Part shown: piece after piece, positions 1-5,266 of the stretch
How positions within the stretch are numbered: the stretch's first letter is position 1
Layout of the letters: every line of letters starts with the position of its first letter
NCBI GenBank assembly: GCA_021798075.1
Contig: JAJZYO010000165.1
Location: 1 to 5,359 of the forward strand
DNA length: 5,359 nt
Reading direction: 5' to 3'
From: Actinomycetes bacterium
GTDB taxonomy: Bacteria > Actinomycetota > Acidimicrobiia > Acidimicrobiales > Palsa-688
Notes under the pieces: generated by a model
What the model saw: only the letters and a program-made list of their open reading frames with translations
What the model was told of the DNA's origin: nothing
The model's database searches: none
Position numbers and translations under genes: made by a program

Positions 1-104
1 TCCGCGTCCAGCTCTCGTGAGATGTCCCTTGTCAACCGCCGGTTAGACGGCCCTGGCGCCGACAGCGCTTCGGTGCGCACCTCGGTAGAAGTCATCGGAA
101 CCAT
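1..104 (-). CDS. Start of an unidentified protein (5' partial, runs off left edge)
   Basis: Reading the minus strand from an ATG at 104-102, the frame stays open to the window edge (34 full codons). A second in-frame ATG lies at 95-93, and the frame is closed upstream by TGA at 131-129. The visible N-terminus is hydrophilic (it starts MVPMTSTEVRTEAL and later has RRLTRDISRELDA), with no signal peptide or membrane segment. Third positions are about 74% G/C inside the frame and drop sharply just upstream of 104, as expected where coding begins. An AGGA at 117-114 lies 9 nt before the first ATG. If the promoter candidate at 104-132 is used, the second ATG would start a nearly leaderless message. 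The family cannot be recognised from this piece. The plus strand is also open here (1-162), so the call is an inference. Confidence 0.45.
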   Translation of the reverse strand, partial: MVPMTSTEVRTEALSAPGPSNRRLTRDISRELDA

Positions 105-132
105 TCTTACCAATCCTGATCGGCTTAGTCAA
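104..132 (-). promoter_or_regulatory. Candidate promoter for the gene entering at the left edge
   Basis: On the minus strand TTGACT (132-127) matches five of six bases of the sigma-70/SigA -35 consensus. After a 17-nt spacer comes TAAGAA (109-104), which matches TATAAT at only three of six positions. Initiation would fall around 95-98, at or just before the second candidate ATG (95-93). The surrounding 40 bp are clearly poorer in G+C than the rest of the window. The spacing and -35 are good and the -10 is poor, so this is moderate evidence. Confidence 0.4.
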
Positions 133-145
133 CAATTAGCGCGGA

Positions 146-3100
146 TCAGCGGCCGGCGATAGCCACGACCGGCAGGTGGGCCGCCAGCCCAGGAGGCGAA
201 GGCCGGGCGTGCGCGTCGCCAAAGCCGTAGACGGCCCCGTTCGCCCCTGCCAGGAAATACCCGAGGTGGTCGGGAGTCAGCGCGATGCCGACGATGTCTG
301 AAGCGCCGACGTGCTCGGCGGGCAACGAACCATAAAAGTGAGCGCCGCTGCCGAAGGTGTACACGCTCCCGTGGGCCCCTACAAGCAGGTAGCCGGTCCC
401 GCCGGGCTCCGAAACGATCGCCTTGATGTCACCCACGTGCGCCTTTCGCTCCGCAAGTGAGCCGTAGAAATGGGCCTTCCCGAAGCTGAAGACGCCCCCG
501 CCCGAAGTGGCGACCAGGTAACCGCCGGGCACCGAAGCCATGCCTACGACGTCTGCGACGTGGCGGTGCTCAGCAACGAGCGAGCCTTTGTAGACGGCGT
601 CACCAAAGGCGAAAAGGCCGCCGTCGCGACCCACCAGCCAGTAACCCCGGTTGTCCGGTGTCGGCTCGATGGCGACGATGTCGTCCACGTGCACCTTCAG
701 CTTCAAAAGCCCACCGTAGTAATGGGCGTCGCCAAAAGCTCGCACCATCCCGTCCGCCGCTACCACCCAGTAGCCGTTCCCGTCGGAGGTGGCTGCTATT
801 GCAGTAAGGGGGTTCTTGCCTGTTGTGGCAAAGCTGCCCAGGTGGCGCGAGGCGCCGGCGGCGAGCACATCGCCCAGGCGAGTGGCGAGCCAGTACCCCT
901 GCGCGGGCGGTGCCGGCGCAACAACGAGCTGGCCGTAGGGGCCCGAGACCGACGAGGCAAAGGCCGCCGCACCCGAGTAGAGCGCCTCTATGACGTGGTC
1001 GCCCGGAGCCGAGTAGACGACCGAGCACGTGGCGACTCCCCTGGCGCTGACCGGGACTGTCCGACAGGGGACCAATGACACGCCGTCGTCGGTAAAAGTG
1101 ACCGTGCCGCCGACCGGGGCAGGCCGGATGACTGCCCTGTAAGTAACCCTCTGGCCCACGGTGAGTGGGTTGGGCACCGAGGAGATGGCCGTGGCCGTTG
1201 CTACCGCTTTTCGAGTGGCCGGACGCGTGGTCCTGGTGACTGGGGCAGTCGTGACTGGGGCAGTCGTGACTGGGGCAGTCGTGACTGGGGCAGTCGTGAC
1301 TGGGGCAGTCGTGCTTGGGGCAGTCGATGTAGTGGGCGTCGAAGTGGATGCAGCAGCCAACCGGCCAGACTCGGCCAGGGCCAGGAGGGCCGAGCCGTCG
1401 CGGTACGAACCCACAGCCACGCATGACGTACCGGCGCAGGAGTCCCCGGCGAGCCCATTTAGCGCCTTCGGGGAGCTGTCATAGCTGGGAGCGACCACCC
1501 ACGATCCGTTGGTCAGCACCTCTACGAGGGCTTGCTCCGCGTACGGCCCCGAACGGTGCCCGACCGCAGCGCAGACAGACGATGCCGAGCAGGAGACCCC
1601 AACCAGGTACCCACCAGCCGGGCTGGGTGCCGTGCTTATGGTCGCGGCGCCAGCCGGCCCCGCGATGGCCTCGACGAGAGGCCGGTAGGCGGCACCGAGC
1701 CAGTAGTACCCGACGGCGTAACAGCTGCTAGTCGTGGGGCACGACACGGCGTCCAGAGCATTGGCGCCATTGCCGTCGTCAGCGCTCTGCAACACCGACC
1801 ACGAGCTGCCCGAAAGGCCTTCGACCAGCGTCCGGGTCGAGCTGGACGAAGATCCCCCGGCAGAGGAGTAGTGACCTACTGCTACGCAGGTACCAGCGGC
1901 TGGGCAGGAGACCCCGCTCAGGTAGCTCGAACCTGCACTAGCTGGGAGCGGCGCTGGCGACACCGACCACGTCCCCCCGCTGTAGGACTCGACGAGCGCT
2001 TGAGGCGTGCCGCTCGCTCCGATGTCATAGCCCACTGCGACGCAGGAGCCGATGGTTGGGCAGGAGACCCCGCTCAGGTAGCTCCCGGTCGTGCTCGGCA
2101 ACGGTAGGGGCGCGACCGTCCAGGCCCCGGCGCTGTCCACTTCGGCGAGAGCCTGGGCCGTGCCACTGGTGCTCAGGTCGTAGCCGACGGCTACGCAGGA
2201 GCCGAGGGCTGGGCAGGAGACCCCGCTCAGGTAGCTCGCCTCGGTCCCAGCCGGGGCCGCAACCACTGCGACCGCCCAACTGCCAGATGCGTATGTCTCG
2301 GCTAGCGCCTGTGCGGCCCCGCTCTGGCCCGGCGAGCTCCCGACCGCCACGCAATTGCCCGCGGCCGGGCAGGAGGCCCCCTCGAGAGATGCCTGCGGGG
2401 AGTCCTGGCCCTCCGCCGAGACGAGCGACCACGCGCTGCCAGAGGAGCTGAGCGCCAGGACCTGGTCCGCACCGGCGACGGAGTAACCACCGACCGCACT
2501 GCAAGTTGCCACTGCCGGGCAAGAGACGCCGGCCAAGGTGTTGCCGCCTCCGGGCTGTTCAGGGCTCGTCTGATGGTGCCAGGAGCCTCCAGAGAGACCT
2601 TCGACGAGAGATTGCGATGCCCGTCCGTCGGAGTAAGACCCGACCGCTGTGCACGTGCCAGCGACAGGGCAGGAAACGCTGGCCAGGGCGTTGTTTGCCA
2701 CGCTGGCGTCAGGGGTCCTCTCCAGCGCCCAGGAACCACCGGCAAGGCCTTCTGCCAGCGTCTGGTAGGCGTGACCATTGAAATAAGTGCCGACGGCAAC
2801 GCAGGTGCCGGCGACCGGGCAAGAGAGGCCCTCGAGGCGGTTTGCCTTGGTCCCTTGGTCCACCGCAGGCGCTATCGTCCACGTGCCGTTGACAAGGTCC
2901 TCGACCAGGGCCTGGTCAGTGCCAGCACCCCCCTTGTAGTAACCGACCGCGTAGCACTGACCGCTCGTCGGGCACGACACCGCGGCTAGTTCGTTGGCGC
3001 CGTAGCCGAGGTCAGCGGCTGGGGTGAGAGACCACGTCCCACCTGCCAAAGTCTCGACGAGCACACGGTCCGTGTGCTCGTTGGAGTAGTACCCAACGGC

Positions 3101-3619
3101 CACGCAGCTGCCGGCGGCCGAGCAAGAAACACCCGTCAAGTAGTTGCCACCCTTGCCTGGCCCGGTGCCGGGGGTGACTGACCAGGTGCCGTTGTCGTAG
3201 GTCTCGATCAGCGGCTCAGCCGGAAGAGCGTTGTCCTGGTAATAGCCGACAGCTACGCAAAATTCCGCCGAGGTGCAGGAGACCGCTTCTAGGTAGTTGC
3301 GGTAGGAGCCAGGCGCCGGGGGCGTGGCAGCGAGGGTCCAGCCGCTCGCACCGAGGTCCTCGACGAGTGCTGGCTGGCCGGGCTCGGCAGCCGCGTGGCC
3401 TACGCCCACACAGCCGCCCGCCGTCCAGCACGCCACGCCGTCAAGCTCGTTGGCCGCGAGGGCTACCGGGCTCTCGGCACCGAGCGTCGACCACTTGGCC
3501 GGTGCCGCAGATGCTGGCGTCGCCTCGCTCGCCGCTCCGGCTGTTGCCACCGCCACCATGAAGGCGAGCGACGCCACGAGAAGGGGCGCCGCCGCCAACC
3601 CACCCAACCTTCGGAACAC
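146..3619 (-). CDS. Large secreted repeat protein: Cys-paired 14-repeat array, Thr/Pro linker, Ig-like domain, six GYW/FGDA repeats
   Basis: The protein has 1157 aa. The GTG start at 3619-3617 is chosen because a perfect AGGAGG lies 5 nt upstream and it gives a clean signal peptide: Arg at 3-4, a hydrophobic core at about 8-28, and Ala-rich cleavage sites at about 27-30. A TTG start 7 codons upstream (3640) would place the Shine-Dalgarno inside the coding region. Residues about 57-751 hold 14 repeats with consensus GVSCPxxGxCxAVGxY followed by LVE.LxGGsW. Residues 765-794 are Thr/Ala/Pro/Val pentapeptides. Residues about 804-902 resemble a bacterial Ig-like domain (NPLTVGQRVTY, GTVTF, ALYSG) with Cys852 and Cys865. 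Residues 908-1157 hold six repeats of about 42 aa (GYWLV, FGDA, FYGSL). All 30 cysteines precede residue 866. No LPXTG motif or C-terminal membrane anchor is visible. Both repeat arrays probably form beta-propellers outside the cell. An adhesive or cell-surface role is plausible, no catalytic motif is recognised, and the function is unknown. Confidence 0.93.
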   Translation of the reverse strand: MFRRLGGLAAAPLLVASLAFMVAVATAGAASEATPASAAPAKWSTLGAESPVALAANELDGVACWTAGGCVGVGHAAAEPGQPALVEDLGASGWTLAATPPAPGSYRNYLEAVSCTSAEFCVAVGYYQDNALPAEPLIETYDNGTWSVTPGTGPGKGGNYLTGVSCSAAGSCVAVGYYSNEHTDRVLVETLAGGTWSLTPAADLGYGANELAAVSCPTSGQCYAVGYYKGGAGTDQALVEDLVNGTWTIAPAVDQGTKANRLEGLSCPVAGTCVAVGTYFNGHAYQTLAEGLAGGSWALERTPDASVANNALASVSCPVAGTCTAVGSYSDGRASQSLVEGLSGGSWHHQTSPEQPGGGNTLAGVSCPAVATCSAVGGYSVAGADQVLALSSSGSAWSLVSAEGQDSPQASLEGASCPAAGNCVAVGSSPGQSGAAQALAETYASGSWAVAVVAAPAGTEASYLSGVSCPALGSCVAVGYDLSTSGTAQALAEVDSAGAWTVAPLPLPSTTGSYLSGVSCPTIGSCVAVGYDIGASGTPQALVESYSGGTWSVSPAPLPASAGSSYLSGVSCPAAGTCVAVGHYSSAGGSSSSSTRTLVEGLSGSSWSVLQSADDGNGANALDAVSCPTTSSCYAVGYYWLGAAYRPLVEAIAGPAGAATISTAPSPAGGYLVGVSCSASSVCAAVGHRSGPYAEQALVEVLTNGSWVVAPSYDSSPKALNGLAGDSCAGTSCVAVGSYRDGSALLALAESGRLAAASTSTPTTSTAPSTTAPVTTAPVTTAPVTTAPVTTAPVTRTTRPATRKAVATATAISSVPNPLTVGQRVTYRAVIRPAPVGGTVTFTDDGVSLVPCRTVPVSARGVATCSVVYSAPGDHVIEALYSGAAAFASSVSGPYGQLVVAPAPPAQGYWLATRLGDVLAAGASRHLGSFATTGKNPLTAIAATSDGNGYWVVAADGMVRAFGDAHYYGGLLKLKVHVDDIVAIEPTPDNRGYWLVGRDGGLFAFGDAVYKGSLVAEHRHVADVVGMASVPGGYLVATSGGGVFSFGKAHFYGSLAERKAHVGDIKAIVSEPGGTGYLLVGAHGSVYTFGSGAHFYGSLPAEHVGASDIVGIALTPDHLGYFLAGANGAVYGFGDAHARPSPPGLAAHLPVVAIAGR
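149..904 (-). repeat. Six GYW...FGDA...FYGSL protein repeats (C-terminal array)
   Basis: These encode residues about 906-1157 of the secreted protein. Repeats begin at the Gly-Tyr pairs at residues 908, 949, 992, 1033, 1076 and 1120, a spacing of 41-44 residues. Each has GYWLV or a variant, a DGG/NGA turn, an aromatic-F/T-FGDA segment and usually FYGSL, although the last copy loses FYGSL. Repeats of this type are widespread in secreted Acidimicrobiia proteins, where they are usually annotated as hypothetical. Six copies would suit a six-bladed beta-propeller, but that fold is inferred. This part has no cysteine and more Lys, Arg and His than the N-terminal array. Confidence 0.85.
914..1210 (-). 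other. Region encoding a bacterial Ig-like domain (Big_3 type)
   Basis: These codons give residues about 804-902. The pattern is that of Ig-like repeats in secreted actinobacterial proteins: TATAISSVPNPLTVGQ, then VTYRAVI, GTVTFTDDG, an ATCSVVY strand, a GDHVIEALYSG segment and a closing QLVV strand. Cys852 and Cys865 lie on neighbouring strands and could pair. The domain sits between the Thr/Pro linker and the GYW/FGDA repeats, so it most likely acts as a spacer or stalk element. Assignment is by pattern recognition only. Confidence 0.75.
1238..1327 (-). repeat. 15-bp minisatellite encoding Thr-Thr-Ala-Pro-Val, five perfect copies plus one degenerate
   Basis: The plus-strand unit GACTGGGGCAGTCGT occurs five times without a mismatch at 1238-1312. 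A diverged sixth copy follows at 1313-1327. On the coding strand each unit reads ACG ACT GCC CCA GTC (TTAPV), so the array encodes residues 770-794, with STAPS at 765-769 from the degenerate copy. The unit length is a multiple of three, so copy-number change by slippage keeps the frame and only alters linker length. The peptide is a flexible, probably extended linker between the Cys-paired array and the Ig-like domain, and could be O-glycosylated. Confidence 0.95.
1367..3451 (-). repeat. Fourteen protein repeats of about 51 aa, each with a Cys pair (N-terminal array)
   Basis: These encode residues about 57-751. The first cysteine of each repeat is at residue 64, 115, 166, 216, 267, 317, 367, 417, 469, 520, 572, 627, 677 and 728. 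In the first 13 repeats the partner follows as Cys-x5-Cys, in the last as Cys-x4-Cys. Spacing is 50-55 residues. Each unit has a GVSCP strand, a turn, CxAVGxY, an LVE strand and a GGSW or NGTW segment reminiscent of a shortened Asp-box. This length and strand pattern suits beta-propeller blades. The cysteines probably form one disulfide per repeat once exported. Fold and pairing are inferred. Confidence 0.9.
1901..2237 (-). repeat. Near-identical DNA segments in repeats 9-11 (recent internal duplication)
   Basis: An identical 28-bp segment (begins TGGGCAGGAGACCCC on the plus strand) occurs at 1901-1928, 2057-2084 and 2210-2237, spaced 156 and 153 bp, which are whole codon multiples. It encodes SYLSGVSCP in repeats 9, 10 and 11. 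Flanking sequence is also similar (CGCAGGAGCCGA before the second and third copies, and AVGYD...QAL in repeats 9 and 10). The rest of the array is conserved in protein but not to this degree in DNA, which points to recent unequal exchange or gene conversion. Confidence 0.85.
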
Positions 3620-3624
3620 GTCCG

Positions 3625-3630
3625 CCTCCT
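3625..3630 (-). promoter_or_regulatory. Strong ribosome binding site that fixes the secreted-protein start
   Basis: The minus strand reads AGGAGG at 3630-3625, fully complementary to the 16S rRNA 3' end, then CGGAC and GTG at 3619-3617. The 5-nt spacing is near optimal. No other start in the gene has a comparable site, so the GTG is preferred over the TTG at 3640. Confidence 0.9.
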
Positions 3631-3644
3631 GACAAACCAATCGG

Positions 3645-3662
3645 CAAAGCCTGCAGAGGCTC
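3645..3662 (-). terminator. Weak stem-loop at the DAHP synthase stop codon
   Basis: On the minus strand AGCCT (3661-3657), loop CTGC and AGGCT (3652-3648) form a 5-bp stem, extendable by a G-U pair, followed by only two more T residues. The 5' arm starts inside the TGA stop codon. It is too short and its T run too brief for an efficient intrinsic terminator. At most it would attenuate read-through into the secreted-protein gene or mark an RNA 3' end. Confidence 0.25.
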
Positions 3663-5019
3663 AGCCCGCCCTCAGTAGCTCCGCCACCCTAAAGGCAAGG
3701 TCGAGCGACTGGCGCCCATTGAGACGGGGATCGCATGTGGTCGTGTAGCGCAACTCGAGGTCGTCCTCCGCGATCTCTTCGGCACCGCCAAGGCATTCGG
3801 TGACGCTGTCGCCGGTCAGCTCTACGTGGACACCCCCGGGCCAGGTCCCACTCTCGGCGCAGGCGGCAAAGAACCCCGATATCTCTGCCATTACGTCCTC
3901 AAAATGGCGCGTCTTTCGCCCAGACTCCGAAGTGAAGGTGTTGCCGTGCATCGGGTCGCACACCCAGACGACGGGGTGACCAGACGCCCGGACGGCCTCC
4001 TGCAAAGGAGGCAGGCTGCTCTCGACTTTCCCTGTCCCCATGCGGCTTATGAGAGTGAGGCGGCCCGGTTCGCGCCGAGGGTCCAAGATGTCGCAGATTT
4101 TTACGACCTCATCTGGGGTCGCGCCCGGGCCGACCTTCGCCGCGACCGGGTTGTTGATGCCCGAGAGGAAGTGAAGGTGCGCACCGTCAAGCTGCCGGGT
4201 CCTCTCTCCGCACCAGAGAAGGTGCGCCGAGGTGTCGTACCAGTCGCCCGAGAGCGAGTCCCTGCGCGTCAGGGCTTCCTCGTAGCCGAGGATGAGCGCC
4301 TCATGGCTCGTGTAGAAATCGACTTGGTGAAGGGCCTCCTCCGCCTGGAGGTCGATCCCGCAGGCCGCCATGAAGCGCATAGCCCGCTCGATCTCGCCTG
4401 CGGTCGCCTCGTAGCGCTCCCCTTCGCGACTAGAAGCAACGAACTCTTGGTTCCACATGTGGACCTGCGAGAGGTCGGCAAAACCGCCCTTGGTGAAGGC
4501 TCTCAGAAGGTTGAGCGTTGAAGCTGACTGGTGGTACGCCGCTATAAGGCGGGACGGGTCGGGTCGGCGGCCTTGGGCCGTCGGCGCGTCGTCGTTTACG
4601 ATGTGGCCCCTGAAGACGGGGATCTGTTCTCCCCCGACCACCTCGTAGGGCGATGTGCGGGGCTTGGCGAACTGGCCGGCGATCCGTCCCACCTTCACCA
4701 CTGGGACGCCAGTGCCATAGGTGAGCACGATCGCCATCTGCAAAATGACCTTCAACTTGTCGCGGATGCTGTCCGCGGAAAAGTCGTAAAACGACTCTGC
4801 GCAGTCACCAGCCTGAAGGACGAATGCGCGGCCCTCGGCCACCTCCGCGAGTGAGCGACGGAGCGCACGGGCTTCGCCAGCAAAGACGAGCGGTGGGAGC
4901 GTCGAAAGCACTTTGAGGTTCTGCTCCAAGGCGTGCTCGTCCGGCCACTCTGGCTGCTGCTCGGCCTTACGGCCTCGCCATGACGAGGGCGTCCAGGTCT
5001 TTAGCTGCTCGCTTGCCAT
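3661..5019 (-). CDS. aroG: 3-deoxy-7-phosphoheptulonate (DAHP) synthase, class II
   Basis: This cytoplasmic enzyme joins phosphoenolpyruvate and erythrose 4-phosphate to make DAHP, committing carbon to the shikimate pathway. The 452 aa match the class II family (the M. tuberculosis enzyme has about 462). Visible landmarks are QQPEWPD (21-27), GDCAE with metal ligand Cys73, VKVGRIAGQFAKPR (108-121) with PEP-site Arg112, HMWNQEF (187-193), GERTRQLDGAH (271-281), AAKVGP with Lys295, LISRMG with Arg326, DPMHGN with His358, HVELTG with Glu400, TECLGGA, and CDPRLN with Asp430. The four metal ligands and the PEP-binding Arg/Lys set are all present, so it should be active. The ATG at 5019 is the only sensible start because an in-frame TAA lies at 5064-5062, but no Shine-Dalgarno precedes it. 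The N-terminus is about 14 residues shorter than the mycobacterial enzyme and carries WTPSSWR, more like plant and pseudomonad forms. Feedback control by aromatic amino acids is known in the family. Symbols vary (aroG, aroF, aroA). Confidence 0.97.
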   Translation of the reverse strand: MASEQLKTWTPSSWRGRKAEQQPEWPDEHALEQNLKVLSTLPPLVFAGEARALRRSLAEVAEGRAFVLQAGDCAESFYDFSADSIRDKLKVILQMAIVLTYGTGVPVVKVGRIAGQFAKPRTSPYEVVGGEQIPVFRGHIVNDDAPTAQGRRPDPSRLIAAYHQSASTLNLLRAFTKGGFADLSQVHMWNQEFVASSREGERYEATAGEIERAMRFMAACGIDLQAEEALHQVDFYTSHEALILGYEEALTRRDSLSGDWYDTSAHLLWCGERTRQLDGAHLHFLSGINNPVAAKVGPGATPDEVVKICDILDPRREPGRLTLISRMGTGKVESSLPPLQEAVRASGHPVVWVCDPMHGNTFTSESGRKTRHFEDVMAEISGFFAACAESGTWPGGVHVELTGDSVTECLGGAEEIAEDDLELRYTTTCDPRLNGRQSLDLAFRVAELLRAG

Positions 5020-5089
5020 GACGTTTAACCGTGACAGGCTGAAGAGCGCGGGGCAAGTCGTTTACGGCACACCTGGAGACGTTCACGCA

Positions 5090-5119
5090 GGCCCAGGCAA
5101 CCCTAAGGTTGCTGGTGCC
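5090..5119 (-). promoter_or_regulatory. Interrupted inverted repeat upstream of the DAHP synthase gene (operator or RNA hairpin)
   Basis: On the plus strand, the arm GGC + CCAG(G)CAACC at 5090-5102 is complementary to GGTTGCTGG(T)GCC at 5107-5119. This gives 12 base pairs with one bulged base in each arm and a 4-nt CTAA loop. Its inner edge is 88 nt upstream of the start codon. No T run follows on either strand, so it is not a classical intrinsic terminator. It could be a leader-RNA hairpin or a DNA operator. The 3' arm on the minus strand could instead pair with CCAGG further downstream (5076-5072), which would allow two alternative structures. Confidence 0.4.
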
Positions 5120-5186
5120 AGACGATACAGTAGTTACAAGAGATGGGAGTACTCCATGTTGATCTGGGTTGTAGATCGAGGCGCAT
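5103..5186 (-). CDS. Possible 27-codon leader peptide upstream of the DAHP synthase gene
   Basis: A minus-strand frame runs from ATG at 5186-5184 to TAG at 5105-5103. It encodes 27 residues with Trp11, Tyr19 and Trp23 (its second half contains CNYCIVWHQQP). The Trp23 codon (5120-5118) overlaps the first base of the hairpin at 5090-5119, and the stop codon lies in the hairpin loop. That geometry is what a ribosome-sensing leader for an aromatic pathway gene would need. Against it, the start has only GGGG five bases upstream, no promoter is evident, and a frame this short with two Trp and one Tyr could occur by chance. It is a low-confidence candidate. Confidence 0.2.
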   Translation of the reverse strand: MRLDLQPRSTWSTPISCNYCIVWHQQP

Positions 5187-5266
5187 CGCGACCCCGGGGA
5201 GTGGCTACTCACGGGCCCCATCCGGCCACGACTCATCCCGCCACGAGGCAATTCCCAGCGTCTTAG

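Larger units (their letters stand above)
5020..5266. promoter_or_regulatory. Divergent intergenic region between DAHP synthase gene and nadD
   Basis: These 247 bp separate two divergent genes and must hold both promoters, but no convincing -35/-10 pair was found in either direction. Weak -10-like hexamers exist (TATCGT at 5127-5122 on the minus strand, TACAGT at 5126-5131 on the plus strand) without a matching -35. Structure consists of the interrupted inverted repeat at 5090-5119, a short upstream frame at 5103-5186, the 10-bp palindrome GGAGTACTCC at 5146-5155, GATCT...AGATC at 5161-5177 and CCCCGGGG at 5192-5199. Neither flanking start has a good Shine-Dalgarno. Confidence 0.6.

Noticed and set aside
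30..35. Perfect TTGACA -35 box on the minus strand (35-30)
   Set aside because: No -10-like hexamer is found at 16-18 nt downstream, and it falls within the probable coding frame at the left edge.
72..81. Palindrome GGTGCGCACC as a terminator after the secreted-protein gene
   Set aside because: It has no loop and no T run, lies inside the probable next coding region, and is of a length expected by chance.
1..162. Plus-strand frame open from the left edge to TAG at 160-162, a possible C-terminus of a convergent gene
   Set aside because: It shares third codon positions with the minus-strand frame, but its G/C3 falls sharply beyond 104, where a real gene would keep its bias. It would also have to overlap the end of the secreted-protein gene.
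470..1078. Plus-strand open frame of 202 codons
   Set aside because: It is antisense to the GYW/FGDA and Ig-like part of the secreted protein. Its product is Arg- and Gly-rich without domain features, typical of a shadow frame.
1238..1327. CRISPR-like short repeats
   Set aside because: The units are directly tandem without spacers, in frame with a gene, and encode a simple linker peptide.
600..1424. Minus-strand frame with a His/Asp/Cys/Pro/Ser pentapeptide repeat
   Set aside because: It overlaps the secreted-protein gene in another frame. The pentapeptide is the 15-bp minisatellite read out of frame, and no start signal supports it.
1532..2107. Plus-strand open frame of 191 codons with internal repeats
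   Set aside because: The apparent repeats are the reverse-strand image of the 51-aa protein repeats, and the product is Arg/Pro-rich shadow sequence.
3826..4521. Plus-strand open frame of 231 codons
   Set aside because: It lies wholly antisense to the well-supported DAHP synthase gene, has no recognisable domain, and is expected by chance in high-GC DNA with strong third-position bias.
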